Shown here one piece after another: positions 33,751 through 42,069 of a stretch of 64,000 nt of DNA; the first letter of the stretch is position 1, and every line of letters begins with the position of its first letter. Made by a program: the position numbers and the translations under genes. The notes under the pieces are model-generated. The model saw only the letters and a program-made list of their open reading frames with translations, was not told where the DNA came from and ran no database searches. This DNA comes from CAVOHU01 sp963843385. GTDB taxonomy: Bacteria; Acidobacteriota; Vicinamibacteria; Vicinamibacterales; JAKQTR01. The DNA is taken from contig CAWJJY010000004.1 of assembly GCA_963843385.1 (NCBI GenBank), positions 1 through 64,000 on the forward strand, in the 5' to 3' direction.

Positions 33751-33779
33751 TTGATTCGTAAGGAATTAGTGCCTATGAA
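33751..33779 (+). promoter_or_regulatory. Putative promoter of rlmN
   Basis: TTGATT and TATGAA separated by 17 bases, ~120 bases upstream of rlmN. Good match to a primary-sigma promoter. Confidence 0.5.
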
Positions 33780-33898
33780 CCACTTGAATGATACCACGCT
33801 CGATCTCGGGACTTCAACGGAAAACCCCCGGCAAACAGCCGCTTGGCATCTACCTGTTAGAATCGTACTCAGTCCCGCCGGCTGGCCTGCGGAAATCC

Positions 33899-34981
33899 AT
33901 GGCTGACACACCTGCCCTCCCGATCGACTTCTCCGAGCTGACCCGTGAGCAGCTCGAACGCGCCCTCGCCGATCTGGGCATCGAGCGCTACCGGGCCGGG
34001 CAGCTTTTCCAGTGGATCTATCGCCGGGGCGTGGTCGATTTCGAGGAGATGACCAACCTCTCGCGCGAGATGCGCGGGCGATTGGCTGCGCACTTTCGCG
34101 TGTCGACCCCTGAGATCGGGCGCCGTGACGTCTCGGAGGATGGCACCGAGAAGTTCCTGCTTCGGCTGGCCGACGGGCGTCACATCGAGGCGGTCTACAT
34201 CCCCGACACCCCGGCCCACACGCTCTGCATCTCGACTCAAGTCGGCTGCGCGATGGGCTGCCTTTTCTGCCTGACGGCGAAGATGGGATTGACCCGCCAC
34301 CTGACGCCGGGCGAAATCGTCGGACAGGTGCGGGTGCTCTCCGGCGCGGTCGACCTCCGCAATCGCCGGTTCAACATCGTGCTGATGGGGATGGGCGAGC
34401 CGCTGCACAACTACGACAACACGATGGCGGCGCTTCGCATCCTGGCCGACCCGGACGGCTTCGCACTGTCTCCGCGCCGGGTCACGCTGTCGACCGTGGG
34501 CCTGGTGCCCGCGATGGAGCGCCTGGCCGCGGAAGCCTTCATGCCGAACCTCGCGGTGTCGCTCCACGGCACGACCGAGGAACAGCGCAGCGCCCTGGTT
34601 CCGCTGAACCGCAAGTACGGGCTGCAGCAGATCCTCGACACCTGCCGCCGGTTCCCGCTGAAGCGCCGAAACCGGATCACGTTCGAGTACGTGCTGCTCG
34701 CGGGCGTCAACGACACGCTGGCGGACGCCCGGCGGCTGGCGAAGCTCCTCCACGGCATCAAGTCGAAGATCAATCTGATCCCGCTCAATCCCGCGGCCGG
34801 CATCACCTACGAGCGGCCGGCAGACGATGCGGTCGATCGGTTCGGACGCATTCTGGCCGAGCACCACCTGACGGTCTCGATCCGCAAGAGCCGGGGCCGC
34901 GACATCCGAGCGGCCTGCGGCCAGCTCGTCGTCGAGGGCACGAGGCCATCGCCGGGACAACAGCTCGCGGAGAAGATCTGA
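33899..34981 (+). CDS. rlmN: 23S rRNA (adenine2503-C2)-methyltransferase
   Basis: 360 residues from the ATG giving MADTPALPID; a longer frame upstream has no support. Radical-SAM enzyme that methylates A2503 of 23S rRNA and A37 of some tRNAs. Cluster motif CAMGCLFC (Cys117, Cys121, Cys124), SAM-binding MGMGEPLHNYDN, substrate-binding SLHGTTEEQR. The second methylating cysteine is in RAACGQLV near residue 340. Typical length. It diverges from the M16 gene and converges on mtaB across a perfect hairpin. Confidence 0.96.
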   Translation: MADTPALPIDFSELTREQLERALADLGIERYRAGQLFQWIYRRGVVDFEEMTNLSREMRGRLAAHFRVSTPEIGRRDVSEDGTEKFLLRLADGRHIEAVYIPDTPAHTLCISTQVGCAMGCLFCLTAKMGLTRHLTPGEIVGQVRVLSGAVDLRNRRFNIVLMGMGEPLHNYDNTMAALRILADPDGFALSPRRVTLSTVGLVPAMERLAAEAFMPNLAVSLHGTTEEQRSALVPLNRKYGLQQILDTCRRFPLKRRNRITFEYVLLAGVNDTLADARRLAKLLHGIKSKINLIPLNPAAGITYERPADDAVDRFGRILAEHHLTVSIRKSRGRDIRAACGQLVVEGTRPSPGQQLAEKI

Positions 34982-34985
34982 AGAA

Positions 34986-35019
34986 CGGCTGGCGGCTGGC
35001 AGCCGCGAGCCGCCAGCCG
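34986..35019. terminator. Hairpin between convergent rlmN and mtaB
   Basis: Perfect 12-bp stem (CGGCTGGCGGCT/AGCCGCCAGCCG) with a 10-base loop, made of the local repeat family in inverted orientation. Located where both genes end, it probably serves as a bidirectional transcription stop, though no T-tract is present. Confidence 0.55.
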
Positions 35020-35035
35020 CCCGATAGCGTGTCGA

Positions 35036-36298
35036 TCAGCCGACCACCGTTCCCATCAGCGGCGGCTCCACGCGATCGATGCGCACGTTGAGGCGCTCAT
35101 TGCGGGCGTGCCCTGCCGCGATCCTGACCTTGAGATAGTTGTCCGTCAGCACCACCGTCCCATCGTCCAGGGTCAGACCCGGGCGCACGCCGCCAAGCTG
35201 CTGCTGCAGGAACGCGTCGTGAAGCGTGCGGCCGATCGCGCGAAGGGCCTTCGATCGACGCTGGATCTCGATCTGTGCGACTTTCGGCCTGAGCCGTGCG
35301 CTGTCGGCGCCGGGCCTCTCGGAATAGGGAAACACGTGAAGGTAGCTGAGCGGTAGGCCTGCGATCGAGTTGGCGCTCACTTCGAACTCCACCGCAGTCT
35401 CCCCTGGAAAGCCAGCGATCAGGTCTGCGCCGATCGCGGCGTTGGGAAGCCGCGTACGGATGAGATTCACGAGATCGCGGTACAGGTCGAATGTGTACGG
35501 GCGCCGCATGGCCGCGAGCACGGAGTCGCTCGCGTGCTGGAGCGGCAGGTGGAGGTGCGCGGCGAATCGGCCAGACCGCGCGATGAGGTCGACGACCGCA
35601 GGCGGGCAATCCATCGGCTCGAGCGAGCCGAGCCGGAAGGAGACGTCGCCGGGCACCCGGTCCAGCGCGCGCAGCAGATCGAAAAGCGTCGAAGCCGGAT
35701 CCAGATCCCGCCCGTACGATCCGAGATGAACCCCGACGAGCCAGATTTCCTTGAACCCCGCGCGTCCAAGCCTGCCGACATCCGCCGCAAGCGCCTCGAC
35801 AGGCCTGCTGCGCGAAGCACCCCGGGTGTCCGGAATGACGCAGAACGCGCACCGCTGGTCGCAGCCGGTCTGAACCCGTAGCGAGTAGGCAGTTCTGCCC
35901 ATGACGCCAGGCTCGACGGGGATGCCGCCGTGCTCATCGGTCTCGGCCCGGAGTCGCTCCGGATCCGCCTCCGGGAAGATCTGCTCGACCAGGCTGTCCT
36001 TGGCCTCATTCGGGACCAGGCGCACGACGCCCGGCAGGCCCTCGACCTCGCCCGCAGCGCGCGTGGCATAGCAACCGGTCACGACGATGCGTGCGCCGGC
36101 GTTTGCACGGTGGATCTTCCGGATGAGCTGGCGCGCGCCCTGGTCGGCGGCGGCGGTGACCGAGCAGGAGTTGACGATGACGATGTCGGCGAGGTCGATG
36201 GATGAGGCAGTCTCGCCGCGGGCGGAGAGGGCCGACTCGAGCGCGAGCGAGTCGGCCTGATTCACACGGCACCCGAAGGTCACGATCGAGTACTTCAC
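35036..36298 (-). CDS. mtaB: tRNA t6A37 methylthiotransferase
   Basis: 420-residue radical-SAM methylthiotransferase of the MiaB/RimO/MtaB group, assigned to MtaB by the N-terminus YSIVTFGCRVNQADS. That domain carries its three cluster cysteines (CRVN, NSCSV, GCYATR). The radical-SAM motif is GCDQRCAFC, followed by LVGVHLGSYGRD and HLHLPLQHASDSVLAAMRR. A short TRAM-like region (TLDDGTVVLTDNYLKVRI) closes it. It converts t6A to ms2t6A at position 37 of ANN-reading tRNAs. It lies 42 bases downstream of purE on the same strand. Confidence 0.95.
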   Translation of the reverse strand: MKYSIVTFGCRVNQADSLALESALSARGETASSIDLADIVIVNSCSVTAAADQGARQLIRKIHRANAGARIVVTGCYATRAAGEVEGLPGVVRLVPNEAKDSLVEQIFPEADPERLRAETDEHGGIPVEPGVMGRTAYSLRVQTGCDQRCAFCVIPDTRGASRSRPVEALAADVGRLGRAGFKEIWLVGVHLGSYGRDLDPASTLFDLLRALDRVPGDVSFRLGSLEPMDCPPAVVDLIARSGRFAAHLHLPLQHASDSVLAAMRRPYTFDLYRDLVNLIRTRLPNAAIGADLIAGFPGETAVEFEVSANSIAGLPLSYLHVFPYSERPGADSARLRPKVAQIEIQRRSKALRAIGRTLHDAFLQQQLGGVRPGLTLDDGTVVLTDNYLKVRIAAGHARNERLNVRIDRVEPPLMGTVVG

Positions 36299-36340
36299 GG
36301 ATTCAACACCCGGGGTGACACCGGCTCGAGCAAGGGCAGG

Positions 36341-36847
36341 TCAGCGCCGGCCGTCCGCTTCGACTCTCGCCGCAGCCTTATCGACCTTGTCTGCCAGCGC
36401 CGCTTTGTAGGCGTCGAGGCGCGAGGCGAGCGCCGGATCGGAAAGCGCGAGAATCTGCGCGGCAAGCACACCCGCGTTGGCGGCGCCGACCGCGCCGATG
36501 GCGACGGTTGCGACCGGCACGCCCGGCGGCATCTGCACGGTGGACAGCAACGCGTCGAGCCCTTTCAGCGCGCCCGACTCGATTGGCACGCCGATCACAG
36601 GCCGTGTCGTCTGGGCAGCGACCATGCCTGCCAGGTGAGCCGCCATTCCGGCCCCCACGATGAAGACCTTCACCCCGCGACGCGGGGCGTCCTCGAGCAG
36701 GCGCCGGACCCGGGCGGGCGAGCGATGCGCCGAGGCAACGGTCATCTCGCAAGGAACCCCAAGCTCGCGGAGCGAATCGGCTGCGCCTTTCATGATCGGC
36801 GCGTCCGACTCGGAACCCATCAGGATCAGGACTTGGATCGATGACAT
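36341..36847 (-). CDS. purE: N5-carboxyaminoimidazole ribonucleotide mutase, class I
   Basis: 168 residues; rearranges N5-CAIR to CAIR in purine synthesis. Has the class I hallmark VLILMGSESDAPIMKGAADSL, then ASAHRSPARVRRLL (His of the SAHR motif) and GVPIESGALKGLDALLSTVQMPPGVPVATVAIG. Class I normally needs PurK, which is not in this window. Followed by mtaB after a 42-base gap; separated from purD by the largest repeat array. Confidence 0.96.
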   Translation of the reverse strand: MSSIQVLILMGSESDAPIMKGAADSLRELGVPCEMTVASAHRSPARVRRLLEDAPRRGVKVFIVGAGMAAHLAGMVAAQTTRPVIGVPIESGALKGLDALLSTVQMPPGVPVATVAIGAVGAANAGVLAAQILALSDPALASRLDAYKAALADKVDKAAARVEADGRR

Positions 36848-36859
36848 AGGTGCTCTTCA

Positions 36860-37394
36860 ATTCGGCTGGAGGCTGGCGGCTGGAGGCCGGCGGCCAGTCA
36901 CGCTGCAATGATGTCAGTTCCTCGTGCCGTCACACCCGCGCCTCGCGACCGATCTCGACCCGATCGCGGCTGGAGGCCGGCGGCCAGTCACGCCGCAATG
37001 ATGTCAGTTCCACGTGCCGTCATACGCGCGCCTCGCGACCGATCGCGACCCGATCGCGGCCGGAGGCTGGAGGCTCGAGGCCGGCGGCCAGTCACGCCGC
37101 AATGATGTCATGTCCACGGGCCGTGATACCCGCGCCTCGCAACCGATCTCGACCCGATCGCGGCCGGAGGCTGGAGGCTCAGGCGGCGGCCAGTCACGCC
37201 GCAATGATGTCAGTGTCCACGGGCCGTGATACGCGCGCCTCGCAACCGATCTCGACCCGATCGCGGCTAAAGGCTGGCGGCCGGTGGCTGGCGGCCCACG
37301 GTCTTCGGCCGGCGGCCCACGGTATTCGGCCAGCGGTGCAAATCGGCCGGCGGCTCACGGCCGCCAGCCTCCAGCCCCCAGCCTCCAGCCTATT
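36860..37394. repeat. Tandem repeat array between purE and purD
   Basis: Four units of ~90-104 bases. The block GCAATGATGTCA occurs at 36905, 36995, 37099 and 37201. Each unit pairs a GGCTGGAGGCCGGCGGCCAG arm with this block and CGCGCCTCGCGACCGATC. The remainder (37261-37394) is repeat-arm sequence with inverted copies (CCGCCAGCCTCCAGC). Not a CRISPR: units lack a short constant repeat with unique spacers. Confidence 0.9.
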
Positions 37395-38672
37395 TCAGTG
37401 GCTGATCGCCTTGACGCCGATGTCTCGCCGATAGTGCATCCCGTCGAATCGAATCCTGGCGGCCGCCTCGTACGCCCTCGTGCGGGCCTCCGCCATATCC
37501 GTCCCGCCGGCGACGACCGTCAGGACGCGGCCTCCGGCGGTCACGATCCCGTCGCTCCGCGCGGCGGACGCGGCATGAAAGACGACAACGTCCCGCATCC
37601 CCCTCACATCGTCGAGCCCGTCAATGCGCTTGCCGCTCTCGGCGTGGTCGGGATAGCCGGCCGACGCCAGCACGACGCCGACATGCGGCCGGGGTGTCAC
37701 GCGCACCGTCGAGGAGCCTAGCGAGCCTCGTGCCGCGTCGCGCAGCAACGGCAACAGGTCCTGGTCGATGCGCGGCAGTATCACCTGGGTCTCGGGATCG
37801 CCGAGGCGTGCGTTGAACTCGATGACCTTGGGCCCTTCTTCCGTCAGCATCAGGCCGACGTAGAGGAACCCGCGGTACGGGCGGCCCTCATCTCGCATCC
37901 CGGACAAGACCGGATGCACGATCTCCGCGAGGATCCGATCGCTCATCGGGCCGTCGACGAGCGGGCTCGGCGAGAAGGCTCCCATCCCGCCCGTGTTGGG
38001 GCCGAGGTCCCCGTCGAACGCCCGCTTGTGGTCCTCGGCCGACGGCAGCACCGTGGCATGTTCGCCGTCGGTCAGCACGAAGAACGACGCTTCGCGGCCC
38101 AGGAGGCATCGCTCGACGATGAGCGTCGCTCCGGCCTCGCCGAAGCGGAGATCGATCATGATCTCGCGCACGGCCCGCTCGGCCGACTCCAGGTCCGGGG
38201 CGACGGTCACGCCCTTGCCGGCGGCCAGACCGTCGGCCTTGACGACGACGGGAAAGCCGAAGATCCCCTGGCGGAGGAGCGCCAGGCCTTCCTCGGCGGT
38301 GCGACAGACGCGATGCTCCGCGGTTGGAACGCCGTGGCGCACCATGAAGTCTTTCGCAAACGCCTTGCTCGACTCGAGCTCTGCGGCCGCCCTGGTCGGC
38401 CCGCACACCTGGTGGCCGCGCGACGACAGCAGATCGACCAGACCGCGCGTCAGCGGCAGCTCCGGTCCAACCACGGTGAAATCGATGCGTTCCTGCTCGA
38501 CGAGCGAGCTGACCGCGGCCGGATCGCCGGCATCGACGGTTAGGCACCGGGCGAGGTCCGCTGCGCCGGCGTTGCCGGGGGCACAGACGACTTCGGTAAC
38601 GCCGCCTTCGCGTGCCAGCTTCCAGCAGAGGGCATGTTCGCGGGCACCGCTGCCGACGACGAGGATTTTCAT
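37395..38672 (-). CDS. purD: Phosphoribosylamine-glycine ligase
   Basis: 425 residues from the ATG giving MKILVVGSGAREHALCWKL; a longer in-frame start is unsupported. Step 2 of purine synthesis: PRA + glycine + ATP gives GAR. ATP-grasp fold: N-terminal GxGxREHAL, ATP-binding PVVVKADGLAAGKGVTVA, and catalytic NTGGMGAFSP. VIEFNARLGDPETQVILPR supplies metal and substrate ligands. Normal length. Ends directly against the 36.9-kb repeat array. Confidence 0.97.
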   Translation of the reverse strand: MKILVVGSGAREHALCWKLAREGGVTEVVCAPGNAGAADLARCLTVDAGDPAAVSSLVEQERIDFTVVGPELPLTRGLVDLLSSRGHQVCGPTRAAAELESSKAFAKDFMVRHGVPTAEHRVCRTAEEGLALLRQGIFGFPVVVKADGLAAGKGVTVAPDLESAERAVREIMIDLRFGEAGATLIVERCLLGREASFFVLTDGEHATVLPSAEDHKRAFDGDLGPNTGGMGAFSPSPLVDGPMSDRILAEIVHPVLSGMRDEGRPYRGFLYVGLMLTEEGPKVIEFNARLGDPETQVILPRIDQDLLPLLRDAARGSLGSSTVRVTPRPHVGVVLASAGYPDHAESGKRIDGLDDVRGMRDVVVFHAASAARSDGIVTAGGRVLTVVAGGTDMAEARTRAYEAAARIRFDGMHYRRDIGVKAISH

Positions 38673-38753
38673 TGCGTCAGGGTCAGTCCGGTGGAACACC
38701 GAAACCCCGGGTGAGCAACGCCCGGGCGGGAGGCCGCAGCACCGCCCTTCCCG

Positions 38754-38783
38754 TTGACCCGGGCCGGGCATAGGGCCTAGAAT
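38754..38783 (+). promoter_or_regulatory. rpsU promoter
   Basis: TTGACC and TAGAAT with an 18-base spacer, 113 bases upstream of the rpsU start. Strong match to the primary-sigma consensus. Confidence 0.6.
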
Positions 38784-38895
38784 CCAGCACTACCTGTGAT
38801 AGCCTAGCATATTCGGGTACTCGGCCAGTTTCCGCAGGTGTCTTCGCTTGTGGAGCTGGCATTCTCGGCCACCAACGAGGGGGGTGTGATCGCGC

Positions 38896-39093
38896 GTGGC
38901 AGAAGTGAAAGTGCAGGAAGGCGAGTCGATCGAGAGCGCACTCCGACGGTTCAAGCGGAAGGTCCAGCAGGAAGATATCATCAAGGATATCAAGAAGCAC
39001 TCCTTCTATTTGAAACCCGGTGACAAGCGTCGGGCCAAGCAGGCGTTGGCCCGGAAGCGCAGCCGTAAGAAGCTCCGGCGTGAAACGGAGTAA
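38896..39093 (+). CDS. rpsU: 30S ribosomal protein bS21
   Basis: 65 residues with GTG start, preceded by a GGGGGG tract. Basic C-terminus KRRAKQALARKRSRKKLRR is typical of bS21, as is SIESALRRFKRKVQQEDII. Binds 16S rRNA at the decoding platform. Transcribed with the downstream zinc-ribbon gene. Confidence 0.95.
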   Translation: MAEVKVQEGESIESALRRFKRKVQQEDIIKDIKKHSFYLKPGDKRRAKQALARKRSRKKLRRETE

Positions 39094-39119
39094 GCAGGGA
39101 CCAGGCAGAAGGAGCGCCC

Positions 39120-39428
39120 ATGGAGTTCCAGGACAAGAACCTGCGGTGCGTTGACTGCGGGACGGAGTTCGTCTGGACAGCCGGCGAACAGATGTTCTTC
39201 GCCGACAAGAACTTCAAGAACGAGCCCAAGCGCTGCAAGGCGTGCAAGGCGAAGCGCGGGAGCCGCCCGGCTCCCGCGGGCGGGCCGGGGCGGGAGCGGG
39301 TCGAAACGCGCGCGACCTGTTCATCCTGCGGGAAGGAAACGACCGTTCCGTTCAAGCCGACGCAGGGACGCCCGGTGTTCTGCCGTGAGTGCTTTCAGCA
39401 ACGGAAGACCGCCGGCCCCAACGGCTGA
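39120..39428 (+). CDS. Zinc-ribbon domain protein
   Basis: 102 residues after an AAGGAG site. Two CxxC pairs per ribbon: CVDCG then CKAC in the first half (with EFVWTAGEQMFFADK), and CSSCGKETTVPFKPTQGRPVFCREC in the second. This is the CxxC-x-E-F-x-(F/W) zinc-ribbon class found in many bacteria, often near rpsU or cold-shock genes; the precise role is not known. It ends shortly before a strong terminator, so it forms a two-gene operon with rpsU. Confidence 0.85.
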   Translation: MEFQDKNLRCVDCGTEFVWTAGEQMFFADKNFKNEPKRCKACKAKRGSRPAPAGGPGRERVETRATCSSCGKETTVPFKPTQGRPVFCRECFQQRKTAGPNG

Positions 39429-39456
39429 CGGCATCGGTGAAGTCAAGGGTCATCGA

Positions 39457-39492
39457 CAAGGGCCACGTCCGACGGCGTGGCCCTTGTTCTTG
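39457..39492 (+). terminator. Terminator of the rpsU operon
   Basis: 11-bp stem CAAGGGCCACG/CGTGGCCCTTG with an 8-base loop, then TTCTTGG. Intrinsic terminator. Confidence 0.8.
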
Positions 39493-39514
39493 GTGCCGGA
39501 CGCCGCCGGGACGG

Positions 39515-39544
39515 TTGACGGTGTCGAATCACGTAGGGTACGAT
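39515..39544 (+). promoter_or_regulatory. Putative promoter of the STAS-glycan operon
   Basis: TTGACG and TACGAT with an 18-base spacer, ~80 bases before the STAS gene and just after the rpsU terminator. Confidence 0.5.
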
Positions 39545-39622
39545 GACTCGCCTTCGAGTTGGCGTTGGTGTTGATTCCGTGTGCCCCGGCAGTCCTCGTG
39601 ATCGGGGTGGAAGGAAGCGGCC

Positions 39623-39964
39623 ATGCACATCGATGAACGAAAGGTTGGCGACATTACGATCCTGGATCTCAAGGGCAAGATGACCCTGGGTGAAGGGGAC
39701 GAAATGCTCCGCAACAAGATCAACGCGGTGACGGGCGCGGGCGGCAAGAAAATCATCCTGAATCTCGGCGACGTGCCGTACATCGACAGCGCGGGCCTCG
39801 GCGAGGTCGTGCGGACCTACACCACGGTGAGCCGTCAGGGCGGCACCTTGAAGCTGCTCAACCTGACCAAGCGCATCCAGGACCTGCTGTCGATCACCAA
39901 GTTGCTGACGGTGTTCGAGACCCACGACTCAGAGAGCGAAGCCATCAAGAGCTTCGGCGCCTGA
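39623..39964 (+). CDS. STAS-domain protein, anti-sigma-factor antagonist-like
   Basis: 113 residues after GGAAGGA, starting MHIDERKVGDITILDL. Single STAS fold of the SpoIIAA/RsbV class with the phosphorylatable serine in PYIDSAGLGEVVRTY. Such proteins bind or release anti-sigma kinases depending on phosphorylation. No kinase partner is in the window. It heads the operon of envelope glycan genes (UbiA follows after 20 bases), so a regulatory role over that operon is possible. Confidence 0.88.
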   Translation: MHIDERKVGDITILDLKGKMTLGEGDEMLRNKINAVTGAGGKKIILNLGDVPYIDSAGLGEVVRTYTTVSRQGGTLKLLNLTKRIQDLLSITKLLTVFETHDSESEAIKSFGA

Positions 39965-39984
39965 GGCCTTCCAGTCCGCGCTGC

Positions 39985-40941
39985 ATGGCGCGCCGTCCTC
40001 TACCGGAACCTGCGGCCACGGACGCCTCCCTGACGGGAGGTCGTCCGGGCCGGTCTGTCCTCTACAGCCTGCTGGTTTCCCTGCGCCCGGAACAGTGGAC
40101 GAAGAACCTCCTGGTGTTCGCCGGGGTCATCTGGGGTCAGGAACTGTTCCAGGTGCGGGCCGTCGGTCTCTCGATTGCTGCGTTCGCCGTCTTCTGCGGC
40201 CTGTCCGGCGTCGTGTACCTGGTCAATGACGTCATGGACCGGGAAGCCGATCGCCAGCATCCGCTCAAGAAGTCCCGGCCGATCGCCGCAGGTGATCTTT
40301 CGCCGAAGGCGGCCCTGGCCGCCGCCGTGATCCTCGGAGCGGCGGCGCTCTTCGCGGCCTTCTCGCTGCGGCTGTCGTTCGGGATCGTCGCCCTCGTCTA
40401 CATCGCCTTGCAGGTGCTCTACTCGGGTCCCCTCAAACACATCGTCATCCTCGACGTCCTGGCCATCTCGGCCGGCTTCGTGCTGCGGGCCGTGGCCGGC
40501 GCGGTCGTGATCGGGGTGGCCATCAGCCAGTGGCTGCTCGTGTGCACGACGCAGCTGGCGCTGTTCCTGGCGCTGAGCAAGCGCCGCCACGAGCTGGTGC
40601 TGCTGGCCAACGGCGCGGCGGGGCACCGGAAGATCCTGGGCGAGTACAGCCCCTACCTGCTCGACCAGATGATCGGGGTCGTGACCGCGTCGACGCTCAT
40701 CGCCTACACGTTCTACTGCATCAATCCCGAGACCATGCAGAAGTTCCACACCGAGCTGCTCGGCCTCACCATCCCCTTCCCGCTCTACGGCATCTTCCGC
40801 TACCTGTACCTCGTGCACCGGCGCGAGGGCGGCGGCAGCCCGTCACAGATGCTGGTCAACGACCGGCCGCTGCTGGTTTGCGTCGCGCTCTGGGTCGTGG
40901 CGGTGGTGGTCCTCGTGTACTACCGTCCGTTTGGAGTGTGA
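39985..40941 (+). CDS. UbiA-family prenyltransferase, decaprenyl-phosphate phosphoribosyltransferase-like
   Basis: 318 residues with about nine predicted membrane helices. First Asp-rich motif NDVMDREADRQHP (Asn81, Asp82, Asp85) and the region YSGPLKHIVILDVL replace the usual second motif, matching the polyprenyl-phosphate phosphoribosyltransferase (Rv3806c-like) branch. That branch transfers phosphoribose from PRPP onto a polyprenyl phosphate, first step to decaprenyl-phospho-arabinose. Co-location with four glycosyltransferases fits lipid-linked sugar supply. The start of the next gene is one base after its stop. Confidence 0.8.
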   Translation: MARRPLPEPAATDASLTGGRPGRSVLYSLLVSLRPEQWTKNLLVFAGVIWGQELFQVRAVGLSIAAFAVFCGLSGVVYLVNDVMDREADRQHPLKKSRPIAAGDLSPKAALAAAVILGAAALFAAFSLRLSFGIVALVYIALQVLYSGPLKHIVILDVLAISAGFVLRAVAGAVVIGVAISQWLLVCTTQLALFLALSKRRHELVLLANGAAGHRKILGEYSPYLLDQMIGVVTASTLIAYTFYCINPETMQKFHTELLGLTIPFPLYGIFRYLYLVHRREGGGSPSQMLVNDRPLLVCVALWVVAVVVLVYYRPFGV

Positions 40942-40942
40942 G

Positions 40943-42064
40943 ATGCCGGCCGAACGCGCCCAGGGGCCACATCATCCGGTCGAGCGCGCCCGGACCGCGC
41001 TGGTCGCCGTCGTCCGCACCAGCCCCAGATCCGTGCTGCAGGACTTCGGCCGGGTGATGGAGCTGGCCCGGTACCGCGAGACGCTCGACCCGGCGGGCCA
41101 GACACTGCTCAAACTGAACCTGTCGTGGACCCGGTATTTTCCGGCGTGCTCGACCGAGCCGTGGCAGCTCGACGGTGTCGCACGCAAGTTGCTGACCGAT
41201 GGGTTCACGCGCGATCGGCTGTTCCCGGTCGAGAACAAGACCGTGGTCACCGACCCGCGTGCGGGCGCGAGAGCGAATCGGTGGGAGCCCGTGCTGAAGA
41301 AGCACGGCCTGACCTTCACGCCGCTGCCGGACGTTGCCTGGGAGATCTACCCGTTCAAGAGCCCGCTGCTTCGGCTGAACGAGATCTTCCCCGAGGGCAT
41401 CGAAATCCCGTCGATCTATCCCGGCAAGCAGATCGTCCACCTGCCGACCATCAAGACCCACGGGCACGCGGTGATGACCGGCGCGGTGAAAAACGCATTC
41501 GGCGGCCTGCTGAAGGAAGTCCGGCACTACGCGCACAAGTACATGCACGAGGTGCTGGTGGACCTGCTCTACATGCAGCAGGAGCTGCACCCCGCCGTCT
41601 TTGCCGTGACCGACGGGACCGTCTGCGGCGACGGGGCCGGGCCGCGGACGATGATCCCGCGCATCCACAACGTGATCCTGGCGTCGAGCGATTCGGTCGC
41701 CATCGACGCGATCTCGGCGAAGCTGATGGGCTACGATCCGATGTCCATCCCGTTCCTGCGGATGGCGCACGAGCGCCGGCTCGGTGTCGCCGATCCCCGG
41801 GACATCGAGATCGCGGGCGAGGACATCTCGGACATGAATTTCGGGTTTCACACGAAGAAGTCGCTGGTCATCTGGGGCGACCAGGTCATCCGGAAGGGAT
41901 GGCTTCGCCCCTTCGAGTCCCTGCTGCTGCACTCGCCGCTGATGGTGTGGGCGCCGTTTGCCTCCAACGTGTACCACGACTGGCTGTGGTACCCGACGGT
42001 CGGCCAGGCGCGGATCCGCCAGTTCAGCCAGACCGAGTGGGGGCAACTGTTCGAGAGGTACTGA
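40943..42064 (+). CDS. DUF362 domain protein
   Basis: 373 residues from the ATG one base after the ubiA-like stop. DUF362 signature blocks: IVHLPTIKTHGHAVMTGAVKN, AVTDGTVCGDGAGPRT and ASSDSVAIDAISAKLMGYDP. No ferredoxin-type CxxCxxC motifs, unlike longer relatives. The function of the family is unknown; in this context it is linked to the glycan operon. A conserved partner for UbiA-type genes is plausible but inference. Confidence 0.85.
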   Translation: MPAERAQGPHHPVERARTALVAVVRTSPRSVLQDFGRVMELARYRETLDPAGQTLLKLNLSWTRYFPACSTEPWQLDGVARKLLTDGFTRDRLFPVENKTVVTDPRAGARANRWEPVLKKHGLTFTPLPDVAWEIYPFKSPLLRLNEIFPEGIEIPSIYPGKQIVHLPTIKTHGHAVMTGAVKNAFGGLLKEVRHYAHKYMHEVLVDLLYMQQELHPAVFAVTDGTVCGDGAGPRTMIPRIHNVILASSDSVAIDAISAKLMGYDPMSIPFLRMAHERRLGVADPRDIEIAGEDISDMNFGFHTKKSLVIWGDQVIRKGWLRPFESLLLHSPLMVWAPFASNVYHDWLWYPTVGQARIRQFSQTEWGQLFERY

Positions 42065-42069
42065 CGGGC

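Noticed and set aside
36860..37394. CRISPR array
   Set aside because: Units are 90-104 bases with imperfect repeats, no short constant repeats with unique spacers, and no cas genes.
36850..37434. 194-codon frame across the repeat array
   Set aside because: Translation of tandem repeats (SHAAMMS and RSRPDRG recurring); no start signal and no gene-like features.
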